64,000 nucleotides of DNA from Microlunatus soli (GTDB lineage Bacteria; Actinomycetota; Actinomycetes; Propionibacteriales; Propionibacteriaceae). The stretch covers positions 3,100,001 through 3,164,000 of the forward strand of contig NZ_LT629772.1 in NCBI RefSeq assembly GCF_900105385.1, given 5' to 3'. A program made the translations under genes and the position numbers. Positions 1 to 8,617 of this stretch are shown piece by piece (positions within the stretch are counted from its first letter, which is position 1; each line of letters begins with the position of its first letter). The notes beneath the pieces are model-generated. The model was not told where the DNA came from. It did no database searches and saw only the letters and a program-made list of their open reading frames with translations.

Positions 1-1030
1 CCCGGCCGGACAGGCTGTTGTTGAAGCCGACACCGAGCGCCAGCAACGTGCTGGCCCGACCCCACACCTCGACGCTGCCGGTGGTCGGCGGCAGGATGCC
101 CGCCATCGCCCGCATCAGGGTCGACTTGCCGGCGCCGTTGGCGCCGATGATGCCCATCGCCGTACCGGTGCGAACCTCGAAGGTGACGCTCTTCAGGGCT
201 TCCACCTCACGTACCGCACGCTGTCCGCGACCGAACCGGGTGAGTGCCTGCCGCAGCGTCGGCTTCTTCTCGAAGCTGGTCCGGTAGGTGATCGACAGGT
301 CGCTGACCTTGATCGCCAGGTCGGTGCGCTGTTCGGCCGGCAGGTGGGACTGGTCGGGGATCTCCGGTCGGCGCTCCATCGGGCCCATGCCCTGGAGCAG
401 CCGAAACTTCTTGCGTCGGGTCGGCAGCGCGGCGCCTGCCTTGCGGGGGCCGCCCTTCCCCTTGGCTGCTTGGCCCTTGGCTGCTTGGCCCTTGGCGGTT
501 TGGCCCTTTGCCGCCGCGCCCTTCTTGGCTGCCTGGCCCTTACCCGTCTTGGCCGGAGCCTTGCCCTGCTTCGGCTTGCCCGCTGCCGGCTTGGTCTGCG
601 GGGCCTTCTTCGGGGCGGCCTTGTTGGGCGCCGCCTTGGGCTGGTCGGCCTCGCTCTTGGCAGCCTCGGGTGCCGCCGTCGTCGCCGAATCCTCACCGGC
701 GGCGGTGACCGATCCGGCATCCTGGCTGTCGGCCGGCGACTGCTCGCCGCGCACCCGCCGTCCCTCGGCCTGATCCGCCGTTCCAACCTGATCCGCCGTT
801 TCAGCGTCCTGGTCGGACGGGATCTGCCAGGTCCAGGTCCGAGTCGGGGCGTCTTCGTCGGCAGCAGCGCCGTCGTCGCCGTGGCCGTCGGCCCGGGACG
901 GGAATCGGACCGGAGTCGACGGCGAACCGGGAGTGCTGTCGTCGGCTTCGCGGGCGCGCCGGGGCCGCGCCTCGGTTGAGGCGTCGGAGGAGGACGTACG
1001 GTCCGGGTCGGCCGGCGTCTCAGAGGACAC
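1..1030 (-). CDS. ABC exporter ATP-binding protein (Wzt/TagH type), 3' end cut by window edge
   Basis: ATPase subunit of a surface-polysaccharide or teichoic-acid type ABC exporter, working with the permease encoded just upstream. About 343 codons are inside the window; the C-terminus lies beyond position 1. The Walker A motif GANGAGKST is read at about 150-125, followed by the LLALGVGFNNSLSGR stretch typical of this family. The chosen GTG start (1028-1030) overlaps the end of the permease gene and has GGAG about 16 nt upstream. This gives an unusual N-terminal extension of about 235 residues: first acidic/Ser/Thr-rich, then Ala/Lys-rich with repeated KGQAA units (about 470-550). The ATPase domain proper starts near KVSDLSITYR (about 310). 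A shorter protein from ATG 388 (MGPMERRPEI) is possible. The family call is firm; the start is less certain. Confidence 0.85.
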   Translation of the reverse strand, partial: MSSETPADPDRTSSSDASTEARPRRAREADDSTPGSPSTPVRFPSRADGHGDDGAAADEDAPTRTWTWQIPSDQDAETADQVGTADQAEGRRVRGEQSPADSQDAGSVTAAGEDSATTAAPEAAKSEADQPKAAPNKAAPKKAPQTKPAAGKPKQGKAPAKTGKGQAAKKGAAAKGQTAKGQAAKGQAAKGKGGPRKAGAALPTRRKKFRLLQGMGPMERRPEIPDQSHLPAEQRTDLAIKVSDLSITYRTSFEKKPTLRQALTRFGRGQRAVREVEALKSVTFEVRTGTAMGIIGANGAGKSTLMRAMAGILPPTTGSVEVWGRASTLLALGVGFNNSLSGR

Positions 1031-1898
1031 GGACAGCGAACTCACGCTCCCTGGAGATGAAGAACAAAAATCCTACGATGACCGCCGCGGCGGCCCAAGC
1101 AGCCGACGTCACCCACACGTACGGGTCCGGCCATTCCGACTTCTGCAGCAGATCGGAGTATCCGGTCAGCATGCTGAACGTCGGGTTCACCTGCACGATG
1201 GCCTGGACGACCCGCGGCAACTGGCTCATGTCGTCGGCCGACCACAGGATCGGCGAGCCGTAGAGCCACATCCGCATCAGGTAGGGCAGGAAGCTCGCAG
1301 TGTCGCGGAAGTAGACGGTCATGGTCGAGACCAGGGCCGCCATCCCCATCGAGAAGACGACCAGGCAGGCGGCGAAGAACACCGACAGCAGCATTCGCCA
1401 GGACCAGACGTCGCCGACGATGGCGTGGATCACCAGATACAGCGGGATGGTCGGCAGGAATCGGAAGAACGCCGTCCGGACCGCCGACAGCGGGATCAGC
1501 AGCCGGGGGAAATTGGTGTTCAACAGCACCTTGCCCGCGGTGGTGACCGACTTGGCGCCGCTGCTCATCGACACCTGGAAGATGCTGAACAGGAACAGTG
1601 ACCCGGTCAGGTGCCCGATCCGCTCCTTGGCGGCGGCCGGATGTTCGATCCCGCCACGGATCAGCATGATCATCAGGAAGTAGACGCCGGCCTGGAGCAG
1701 CGGGTTGAGCACCAGCCAGGCCTGGCCGAAGAAGGTGTTGGTGTTGGCCCCGCGCATCTTCGCCCGGCTCATCTCGGCGGCGAACTGCCGGCGCTGCCAC
1801 AGCGAGCGGAAATACTCCACCACGTTCGGCAGTCCGGCGCGATGCGGGCTGAAATGTTGGTAGACCGGGGCATCGGTCGGCGCGCCCTGAACTGGCAT
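1020..1898 (-). CDS. ABC-2 type polysaccharide exporter permease (Wzm/TagG-like)
   Basis: Integral membrane permease, 292 residues, expected to move a lipid-linked glycan or teichoic acid across the membrane with the ATPase downstream. The N-terminal cytoplasmic part (SLWQRRQF, then a segment around NTFFGQAWLVLNP) and about six hydrophobic segments follow the ABC-2 exporter pattern, and the length is usual for the family. I chose ATG 1896-1898 because GAGGAG lies about 10 nt upstream on the minus strand. ATG 1919 and longer in-frame starts exist but have poorer ribosome binding sites. The stop codon overlaps the GTG start of the ATPase gene, so the two are translationally coupled. The transported glycan cannot be read from this sequence. 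Confidence 0.88.
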   Translation of the reverse strand: MPVQGAPTDAPVYQHFSPHRAGLPNVVEYFRSLWQRRQFAAEMSRAKMRGANTNTFFGQAWLVLNPLLQAGVYFLMIMLIRGGIEHPAAAKERIGHLTGSLFLFSIFQVSMSSGAKSVTTAGKVLLNTNFPRLLIPLSAVRTAFFRFLPTIPLYLVIHAIVGDVWSWRMLLSVFFAACLVVFSMGMAALVSTMTVYFRDTASFLPYLMRMWLYGSPILWSADDMSQLPRVVQAIVQVNPTFSMLTGYSDLLQKSEWPDPYVWVTSAAWAAAAVIVGFLFFISREREFAVRVL

Positions 1899-2512
1899 CC
1901 CGGTTCCGCTCCTCGTCATCCCTGCAGGCCCACTCGATCGGGCGGCCGGGTCGGTCGACTCTGCTCGACCCGTCCGTCTGTGATCCTCAGCGTTGCGGCC
2001 GGCATCCCGGCCGGGCCTTGGTGAAGGCCTCGAACAGTCTGCCACGCGGTCGGCGTTCTCCAGGTATTCCGCGCTGTGGGAACCGACAGGTTTCCCTGGT
2101 GATGAGGTAGGAATTAGCTCGGCGTGCACGATCTCGGCCCCGAAAGGGATGCCTCACGCAGACGCCGATGTCGGACCGAGCTGGTGAGTCGGCCCCGGCG
2201 GTTGATCGTCGAGGCCGACCCACGTCATCGGCTGACCAGCTCCGCCCGAAGCGAAAACCCCCGAAGAGGATGGTCGGCGGGCGGGAGCCGGCTCGGGTCG
2301 ACCTGTCCCCCGACCGGTCGACCGCCTGGCGTGATTCCGGCCGCACTCTCCCAACTGCGGTCGGCGCCGATAACAGCGTGCTGATTCCCGGGCTGGTTGT
2401 CCAGTCAACTAGCTCTAGCATCCTGCAAGGGTTGTCCCAGTGCGTCCGCACCGCTCGGTACAGTTGACATCAGTCCGGTGGTTCCGGGCTTCGATCGGCG
2501 AGTGACCGGGAG
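1899..2512. other. 614-bp gap without a convincing gene
   Basis: Divergent spacer between the exporter genes (minus) and the small membrane protein (plus). Several open frames cross it on both strands, but they are rich in Arg/Ser/Pro, resemble no family I know and have no good ribosome binding site. Apart from the TTGACA listed separately at its right end I see no structured element. It presumably carries both promoters. Confidence 0.5.
2464..2469 (+). promoter_or_regulatory. possible -35 element (TTGACA)
   Basis: Exact TTGACA 44 nt upstream of the start codon at 2513. No clear -10 hexamer lies 16-18 nt downstream, so this is only a weak promoter call. Confidence 0.25.
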
Positions 2513-2968
2513 ATGAGCGCGCTGTCCGCACCCACAACGGCCCGCCGTGTCGGCAGGCAGCTGCTGACCGTCGTTCTGGCGGTGATCACGCTGGCGATCG
2601 CGGCGCTGCTGGCCTGGGCGACGTTGGCGACACCGTTGGCCGACGAACTGCCGGATCTGCCCGACGAACCGGACATGATCAACGATCTGCCCGCCAATCT
2701 GACCTGGTTGCTGCTGATCGGGATCGCGATCGTCTCCTGGCGCCAGCTCGGGATCGGTTTGGTGACCGCCGCCGGATCCGCGGCGGCGGTGCTGTTGGTC
2801 GCCTACGTCGAGGCGTCCCGCTTCGCGGCCGACGGGATCGGCGGCTCGGCCCTGGTGCTGATCTTCGTGATCGCCGTCATCGAGGCCGGCAGCTTCGTCG
2901 CCGTCGGGATCGCCACCGGTGTGTTCGGTTGGCATCAACGGGCCAAACTGCGGGCCGTCGGCGGCTGA
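2513..2968 (+). CDS. small integral membrane protein of unknown function
   Basis: A 151-residue hydrophobic protein with about four membrane segments: residues 14-38, a segment after the acidic loop DELPDLPDEPD, one around GSAAAVLLVAYVEA, and a final one near LVLIFVIAVIEAGSF. The C-terminus is short and basic (WHQRAKLR). GGGAG lies directly against the ATG, an unusually short spacing, so the true start may differ slightly. I recognise no family. It sits just upstream of the sigma-like regulator and the pilus operon in the same direction and could be a satellite of that locus, but nothing proves it. Confidence 0.7.
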   Translation: MSALSAPTTARRVGRQLLTVVLAVITLAIAALLAWATLATPLADELPDLPDEPDMINDLPANLTWLLLIGIAIVSWRQLGIGLVTAAGSAAAVLLVAYVEASRFAADGIGGSALVLIFVIAVIEAGSFVAVGIATGVFGWHQRAKLRAVGG

Positions 2969-3033
2969 CCCGCTCGCTCGATGGCGGCCGGTTGTGCGGT
3001 GACGGCGACCGGACCGTACGGAGGGACAACGTC

Positions 3034-3102
3034 GTGGACGCCTCGGACAACACCGGCGATGGCTCGGACAACACCTCGGCCAACACCGCTGCGACAGGCT
3101 GA
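3034..3102 (+). CDS. possible 22-residue leader ORF
   Basis: GTG with GGAGGG at 3020-3025 (8-nt spacing) opens a 22-codon frame ending in TGA. It is rich in Asp, Asn, Thr and Ser and repeats SDNT. It lies 47 bp before the sigma-like gene. It could be a small coupled leader peptide or chance; a direct repeat of CTCGGACAACACC underlies the peptide repeat. Confidence 0.25.
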   Translation: MDASDNTGDGSDNTSANTAATG

Positions 3103-3149
3103 CGGCATCGGTCGAGCTGACGACCGACTCTCCGACCGAAAGGTGCCTG

Positions 3150-3950
3150 GTGTCCGAAGGGCGACGATCGATCACGTACTCCCGCTTCGCGCTGGTCGAC
3201 GCGTTGAATGCCGAGTGGAGCGAGCTGGACGGCAATCACCGGCTGGCCGGTTACGGCCGCGCCGAGGTCGGTCGATGGGCCGCCGATCATCCCGCCCTGG
3301 TCGGCTGCGGCAGCGCCGGCGACGTGCTGCAGGCGATCCGGGATCGACCGGACGAGGTGCTCGCCGCACTGATCGCGGTGCATCAGGAAGGGACCCGGCA
3401 CAACCGGGTGGGTTCGTCCGGCCGACCGGCCGGCGAGTTGGCCGGCCGGATCGTGCTGCAGACCATGCTCGGCAAACTGGTGACGATGGCCCGCCGGGAT
3501 CACCGGCACGCCGTGGAGGACTACGTCGGGCAGCTGTGGGCACGGATCGGGTGCTACCCGCTGGCCAGGCGGCCCCGACGGATCGCGGCAAACCTGGCAC
3601 TGGACACCCTGAAGGCGGTGACCCGCGATCACACCCGTGGTTCGTCTCGGGTGGCCGTTGCGGTGCCGGTGTCGGAGGAGGATCTGGAGCGCGCCGGTCT
3701 GGTGGCGGATCCGCGGGTCGGCGACGGTGTCGACGACCTCAGTGCGCATCGGGTGCTGCGCACTGCCCAGGACCTGGATCTGATCGATGACGCGACCCGG
3801 CGGCTGCTGTTGTCGGTCTATCTCGAAGGGCTGTCCAGCGTCGACGCCGCCGCTCGGTTCGGGCTGGCACCGACGACCGTGCGCTATCGCTGCAGTCGGG
3901 CGATCAGGAATCTGGCCGCCCATGCGACGGTGATCAGAGATGCCGCCTGA
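3150..3950 (+). CDS. sigma-70 region-4-like DNA-binding protein, probable regulator of the pilus locus
   Basis: A 266-residue protein whose last 60 residues form a sigma region 4-type helix-turn-helix: LLLSVYLEGLSSVDAAARFG then LAPTTVRYRCSRAIRNL. The N-terminal 200 residues show no canonical sigma region 2, so this is an atypical sigma factor or a regulator that borrows the region 4 fold. The start is GTG 3150 with GAAAGG about 7 nt upstream. Genes of this kind commonly precede Tad/Flp loci in actinobacteria, and here the pilus operon starts 310 bp downstream on the same strand, so control of that operon is the likely role (inference). Confidence 0.75.
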   Translation: MSEGRRSITYSRFALVDALNAEWSELDGNHRLAGYGRAEVGRWAADHPALVGCGSAGDVLQAIRDRPDEVLAALIAVHQEGTRHNRVGSSGRPAGELAGRIVLQTMLGKLVTMARRDHRHAVEDYVGQLWARIGCYPLARRPRRIAANLALDTLKAVTRDHTRGSSRVAVAVPVSEEDLERAGLVADPRVGDGVDDLSAHRVLRTAQDLDLIDDATRRLLLSVYLEGLSSVDAAARFGLAPTTVRYRCSRAIRNLAAHATVIRDAA

Positions 3951-4260
3951 GCCCCGGGACGGTACGCCATCGGACCGTTCGACGTCGCCGACCACCGGGC
4001 TCTCCGGGCCCGGCAGATCGGGGACCGTTGAAAACTCGGTTGGCGGCAGCCGGAATGGCGAGGGTTCGGTAAAGCCATTGGCTATCAATGGGGCCGACGG
4101 GACAGGTGGGTCGGTTGATGCCCGGGTCTTGACATCCGGATTGCGTCCGCTGAATTCTTTGTCCCCAGATACGCCTGCATCACCGCAGTTGGCATCACCG
4201 CATTCGGCGTCTCTGTGCTCGGGGGAGCGGTCGAACTCTCAGGAAAGGCCTGCAATCGGA
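3951..4260 (+). promoter_or_regulatory. 310-bp leader of the pilus operon with a possible promoter at 4129-4157
   Basis: Non-coding gap between the sigma-like gene and the first pilus gene. It contains TTGACA at 4129-4134 followed after 17 nt by GAATTC (4152-4157), a plausible though imperfect promoter, leaving about 100 nt of 5' leader. No other structure was recognised. Confidence 0.35.
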
Positions 4261-4992
4261 ATGGCAGTGGACGAACAGGCCACTCGGTCGCGGACACCCC
4301 CGCGCGAGCCCGACATTCCCGCGACCCCACAAACGCGGACCCGGCGCAATCCACGCTGGATAGCGCTCGGCATCATTGCCATCTGTCTGGGCGCGATCGC
4401 CTCTTTCTTCCTCTATTCGCAGGTGGCGGAGTCCCACCGGGTGGTCGCGGTTCGGCATTCGATCAGCCGCGGCGAGACCATCAAGGCCGACGATCTCGGA
4501 CAGGTCAGTGTCGGTGACACCGGCGGGCTGGTCACCGTTCCCGCGACCCGGATCGGCAGCCTGGTCGGCAAGGTGGCCGCGGTCGACCTGGTCGAGGGAT
4601 CACTGTTGCCGCCCGATGCGATCACCGACGTGCTGCCGCCCGACAAGGGCAACGGCGTGATCGGGATCAAGGTGGCGACCGGCCGGGCGCCGAGTGGGTT
4701 CCTGGCCGCCGGCAGCCCGGTCCGACTGGTGATCCTGCCGGTCGATGCCGCCGGGGTCGACGCCACCTCGGGTCAGAGCACCTCCGCCTCGACGTCAGGC
4801 ACTGCGCCGCCGGGTGACGGGTCGGCCGCCGAGATCACCAACGTGGCCACCATCTCCGCTGCGGTGATCAACTCCGACCAGGCCGAGGACGGTGTCTTCC
4901 TCAATCTCGAGCTGGCCACCGACGAAGCCGTCGAGGCGGCGTCGTACGCAGCGCAGGGGCGGGTCGTCGTCGTCCGCGAGTCGGAGCGGTGA
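4261..4992 (+). CDS. SAF-domain pilus assembly protein (CpaB/RcpC-like)
   Basis: A 243-residue protein with one N-terminal membrane anchor (about residues 27-48) followed by a SAF domain: VVAVRHSISRGETIKADDL and later SLVGKVAAVDLVEGSLL. CpaB/RcpC proteins of Tad systems share this design and are thought to act at the envelope during pilus secretion. I chose ATG 4261, preceded by AGGAAAGG, over an in-frame upstream start at 3940 that would add about 107 residues of low-complexity sequence. The gene ends 1 nt before the ATG of the TadZ-like gene, so it opens a coupled operon. A Ser/Thr/Gly-rich linker near residue 170 is typical of a flexible loop. Confidence 0.85.
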   Translation: MAVDEQATRSRTPPREPDIPATPQTRTRRNPRWIALGIIAICLGAIASFFLYSQVAESHRVVAVRHSISRGETIKADDLGQVSVGDTGGLVTVPATRIGSLVGKVAAVDLVEGSLLPPDAITDVLPPDKGNGVIGIKVATGRAPSGFLAAGSPVRLVILPVDAAGVDATSGQSTSASTSGTAPPGDGSAAEITNVATISAAVINSDQAEDGVFLNLELATDEAVEAASYAAQGRVVVVRESER

Positions 4993-4993
4993 G

Positions 4994-6112
4994 ATGGCGC
5001 TGATCGTGATGGCTTCGGCCGCCGGTGCACCCGGTGTCACCAGTGCGGCGGTCGGGTTGGCGATGACCTGGACGCAGTCGGTGATCATGGTCGACGCCGA
5101 CCCGGGTGCTCACCAGGCAGTGCTGGCCGGCTACCTGCGAGGGCAGGTGCCGACCGGCAAGGGTCTGCAGCGGGTGGCCGAGGCGCACCGGGACCGCAGA
5201 CCGCTGGCCGAGGCCGTCAGCGACGAGACCATCCCGCTGGCCGACGAATCGGCCGCCGCTACGACGGGCTCCGCGACATCGTCGGCGCGATCGGACGGCA
5301 CCAGCAGGCGACTGCTGCCGGGCTTTGCCCGGCCCGCGAATGCCGCGCTGTTCGGCCCGGTCTGGCCGGACCTTGCCGACACCTTCGTCGGCTATGAACA
5401 GGCCGGAATCGACGTCTTGGTCGACGTCGGTCGGTTGGGCGGCGACGGTGTGCCGCAGGCATTGGTCGACCGGGCCGATCTGGTGCTCTTGGTGACCCGG
5501 AGCAATCTGCGGTCGATCGCCGCCGCACGCGGCTGTTGTCTCCGCCTTCGGGAGCAGAGTCGGTTGACCGGCAACGAGTCCAATCTGGGCCTGATCCTGA
5601 TCGGGGAGAACCAGCCGTACGGCCGTCGGGAGATCGCCAATCTCCTGTCGATTCCGGTGGTTTCGGTGATTGCCGATGACGTCGAATCCGCCGCCGTGTT
5701 CTCCGACGGGGCCCGGCGGAGCCGGAAATTCGGCCGGTCCCCGCTGGCCAGGTCGTTGCATCGCGCCACGGAGGAGATCGGCTCGCAGATCCGTCGCCGG
5801 CGGGCGCGACTGGGACTGGACGAACCGCAGCACGAACCGGCGCTCGAGCCGTTGTCACTCGAAATCCCCGGCGATCAGCCGGCCCCAGGGCAGTCAGCGG
5901 TTCCGCCGGCACCCACCGGCGCGGCCGCTTCTCAGACTGCGCCATCGCGGACGGTGACCTCACAGACCGGACCTTCTCAGGCCGGACCGTCTCAGAGTGG
6001 ATCCCCTCAGACTGGGCCCTCCCAGCCGGCCACGTCCGGTGCGCCGGCGGCATCGGCGATGAACGCCTGGATCCGGGCCGGCAACGGGAGCGACGGTGAA
6101 CGTCATGGCTGA
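4994..6112 (+). CDS. TadZ/CpaE-like MinD-family protein with a degenerate P-loop
   Basis: A 372-residue MinD/ParA-fold protein at the position of TadZ/CpaE, which localises the Tad machine at the membrane or pole. Family marks: IMVDADPGAHQAVLAGYL, a central DVLVDVGRLGGDGVPQALV with LVLLVTRSNLRSIAA, and the late NLLSIPVVSVIADD. The N-terminal P-loop that should contain a GGxGKT-like Lys reads ASAAGAPGVTSAAV, so the nucleotide-contacting lysines are missing; ATP hydrolysis is doubtful. The C-terminal 75 residues are disordered and contain repeats of S-Q-T-G-P. ATG 4994 follows GGAG and overlaps the preceding operon unit closely; the 3' end overlaps the start of the TadA gene. Confidence 0.85.
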   Translation: MALIVMASAAGAPGVTSAAVGLAMTWTQSVIMVDADPGAHQAVLAGYLRGQVPTGKGLQRVAEAHRDRRPLAEAVSDETIPLADESAAATTGSATSSARSDGTSRRLLPGFARPANAALFGPVWPDLADTFVGYEQAGIDVLVDVGRLGGDGVPQALVDRADLVLLVTRSNLRSIAAARGCCLRLREQSRLTGNESNLGLILIGENQPYGRREIANLLSIPVVSVIADDVESAAVFSDGARRSRKFGRSPLARSLHRATEEIGSQIRRRRARLGLDEPQHEPALEPLSLEIPGDQPAPGQSAVPPAPTGAAASQTAPSRTVTSQTGPSQAGPSQSGSPQTGPSQPATSGAPAASAMNAWIRAGNGSDGERHG

Positions 6113-7727
6113 TCGCCGTACCGACTTCGTCGCCAGCGCGGGCGCGGCGCCGTCGCCGCTGGAGGAGGTGCCGATGTTCCTGCCGTCGCCGGGGGACCAG
6201 CGGCGCGACGGAGAACTGGCTGCGCAGTCACCGCTGACTCCGGCCCGTTCCGATCCCCTGCCCTCCGATCTTCCGTCCGATCCCACCCGATCCGGGCACA
6301 CCGGCTCCGTGCCAGGCAGCACACCCCGTCCGACGATGTCGGTGCGTGAGCAACGTCGTCGGGTCGACTGGACCTCTGCGGTCGACTGGTCCCAGGTGGT
6401 CTCGCTGCGCAAGGCGGCGTCGGAGGTGATCACCGGAGAGAGCCAGGCGTACCTGACCGAGAACGGTCGGCCGATGCCGGCCGAGGACCGGCTGCTGATG
6501 GGACGCTCGGTGATCCGCCGGGTGGTCAACGATCACGTCCGGGCGCTGCACCGCGACGGTGCGGCGTTGTGGTCTCCGGAGACCGAACGCACCTACGCCC
6601 AGGCCGTGGAGGACAGCGTCTTCGGCTACGGCCGGATGCAACCCCTGTTCGAGATCGAGGATGCCGAGAACATCGAGATCCACGGCTGGGACAGCGTCAA
6701 GGTCCAGTACGGCGACGGTCGCCGGGAGACGATGCCACCGGTCGCCGACAGCGACGAGGAGCTGGTCGACGCGATCCGGTTCCTCGGGGAGAACGCCAGC
6801 CCGAGCCGGCCGTTCGACGACACCCACCCGACGATGACCCTGGCGCTCGGCGACCGGTTCCGGCTGCACGCGATCGGCTTCGGCCTGTCCTATCGGCCCA
6901 GTGTGGTGATCCGGCAGCACACGTTGACCGACACCTCGCTGCTGGACCTGTCCCGCGGTGGGCTGATGCCGATCGAGGTGGCCCGCTTCCTGGACGCGGC
7001 GATCCTGGCCCGCAAATCGATGGTGATCGCCGGTGATCAGGGCGCAGGGAAGACGACCCTGCTCCGCGGCTTGATCAATTCGATCCCGGCCGCCGAACGG
7101 TTCGGAACGCTGGAGACCGACTACGAGTTGATGTCGCACCTGCAGCCCGGTCGGGAGAACATCCTCGCCCTGCAGGCCCGGGTCGGCCACGGCGAGCGGG
7201 AGGGTGCCGAACAGTTGGGCACCTTCACCGTCGCCGATCTGTTCCCCGAGGCGCTGCGGCAGAACCTGTCCCGGCTGGTCGTCGGTGAGGTCCGCGGTGG
7301 CGAGGCGTTCGCGATGTTCGAAGCGATGCAGGCCGGCGCCGGCACCCTCAGCACCACCCACTCCCATTCGGCGGAGTCCACGATGGACCGACTCGCCGCC
7401 CGGGTGGCGCAGGGCGGGGTGCTGACCATCGACGAGGCCTACCGGCAGATCGCGCTGAATATGCACATCTTCATCTACGTGAAGCTGGTCGACGATGCCT
7501 GGAAGGGCGGTGCCCGGCACCGGTTCATCTCCGAGATCCGGACGTTGAACCGGGCGATGGAGAACCAGCGCCCGGTCAGCCATCTGGCCTACAGCTCGCA
7601 CGGCACCGCGAAGCAACCGGCCGGCTTCTATCCCGACGCCGACTTCGAGGCCGAGATCGCGCCGTTCTATCGCGCATTGCCCGGCAGCGGATGGCGGCTC
7701 GGCCGCGGGCCGGCGGAGGCACTCTGA
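6096..7727 (+). CDS. tadA: Tad pilus secretion ATPase (TadA/CpaF)
   Basis: A 543-residue type II/IV secretion ATPase that powers Flp pilus extrusion. A variable N-terminal about 110 residues leads into the conserved core; Walker A GDQGAGKTT lies near residue 313, and the later LSRLVVGEVRGGEAFAMFEA (Walker B region) and TTHSHSAESTMDRL (His box) follow in the usual order. Start GTG 6096 has GGGAG five nt upstream; ATG 6105 is a possible alternative, and both overlap the end of the TadZ-like gene. The stop overlaps the ATG of tadB (TGATG). Length and motifs are normal for the family. Confidence 0.95.
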   Translation: MNVMADRRTDFVASAGAAPSPLEEVPMFLPSPGDQRRDGELAAQSPLTPARSDPLPSDLPSDPTRSGHTGSVPGSTPRPTMSVREQRRRVDWTSAVDWSQVVSLRKAASEVITGESQAYLTENGRPMPAEDRLLMGRSVIRRVVNDHVRALHRDGAALWSPETERTYAQAVEDSVFGYGRMQPLFEIEDAENIEIHGWDSVKVQYGDGRRETMPPVADSDEELVDAIRFLGENASPSRPFDDTHPTMTLALGDRFRLHAIGFGLSYRPSVVIRQHTLTDTSLLDLSRGGLMPIEVARFLDAAILARKSMVIAGDQGAGKTTLLRGLINSIPAAERFGTLETDYELMSHLQPGRENILALQARVGHGEREGAEQLGTFTVADLFPEALRQNLSRLVVGEVRGGEAFAMFEAMQAGAGTLSTTHSHSAESTMDRLAARVAQGGVLTIDEAYRQIALNMHIFIYVKLVDDAWKGGARHRFISEIRTLNRAMENQRPVSHLAYSSHGTAKQPAGFYPDADFEAEIAPFYRALPGSGWRLGRGPAEAL

Positions 7728-8617
7728 TGGAACCCTTCCTCGCTGCCTGGTCGGGCCTCCTGGTCGTGGGCGGTGTGATCGCGCTGATCATCGGACTGCG
7801 CCGCCGCCCGGTGCGATCGGGCCGTCAGACCGGTCGGCGTCGCGAGCGGGAGTCGCTCGCGACCCTGTGGGCCCGGATCAGCCGTCGGCCACCCGGTGAG
7901 GCCGGGCGCCGCCGCGACCTGATCCTGCTGGTGGCGTTGGTGATCGGGTTCGTGATCGCCGCTGTCTCGGGGTGGCTGGTGATGATCGTCGTCGTCCCTG
8001 CCGTGGTCTGGGTGCTGCCGCTGATCCTGAGCCCGCCGAAGGACCGCGACGTGATCCTGCTGGAGGCGCTGGACCGCTGGGTCCGCAATCTCTCGGCGTC
8101 GCTGCCGACCGGGAAGTCGATCCCAGACGCGATCCGACTGTCCGGCCGGACGGCCCCCGATGCGATCGCCGAACCGCTCGGCGGACTGATCACCCGGCTC
8201 AACAACAGATGGGACGGTCGGGATGCGCTGATGCGGTTCGCCGATGACCTGGACAGCCCCGATGCCGACGGCGTGATCGCCGCACTCATCCTGGCGTCGA
8301 ACCGTGGAGCGAACGGGGCCGCGATCACGCTGACCGAGTTGGCCGATTCGATCCAGTCCCAGCTCAAGGGACGCCGCGAGATCGAGACCGAACGCACCAA
8401 GCCCTACACGGTGGTACGGCAGGTGACGGTGATCACCGCGCTCACCCTGACCGCGGCCTTCCTGTTCGCGCGAACCTTCTTCGAACCGTACGGGACACCG
8501 GTCGGCCAGTTGATCCTGGCGCTGCTGATCGCGCTCTACCTCGGATCGTTACTGCTGATGCGGCGTCGCGCCCAGCCGCAGAAGCGGCAGCGGATCCTGG
8601 TCGGGATGCACCGATGA
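7727..8617 (+). CDS. tadB: Tad inner-membrane platform protein TadB
   Basis: A 296-residue type II secretion F-domain membrane protein, one half of the TadB/TadC platform in the inner membrane. Hydrophobic segments lie at the N-terminus (residues 5-25), around 70-105 (two helices) and at the C-terminus (two helices near 235-290). The cytoplasmic loop carries the T2SF-type sequence RWVRNLSASLPTGKSIPDAI. The ATG is nested in the stop of tadA and its own stop overlaps tadC by 4 nt, so expression is coupled. Assignment rests on architecture and position, which agree. Confidence 0.92.
   Translation: MEPFLAAWSGLLVVGGVIALIIGLRRRPVRSGRQTGRRRERESLATLWARISRRPPGEAGRRRDLILLVALVIGFVIAAVSGWLVMIVVVPAVVWVLPLILSPPKDRDVILLEALDRWVRNLSASLPTGKSIPDAIRLSGRTAPDAIAEPLGGLITRLNNRWDGRDALMRFADDLDSPDADGVIAALILASNRGANGAAITLTELADSIQSQLKGRREIETERTKPYTVVRQVTVITALTLTAAFLFARTFFEPYGTPVGQLILALLIALYLGSLLLMRRRAQPQKRQRILVGMHR

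Noticed and set aside
4085-4354. Minus-strand small frames near the pilus operon leader
   Set aside because: Overlap the leader and the SAF gene, with no ribosome binding site or recognisable domain.
6228-7616. A 462-codon minus-strand frame opposite tadA
   Set aside because: Antisense to an unmistakable secretion ATPase; no motifs of its own.
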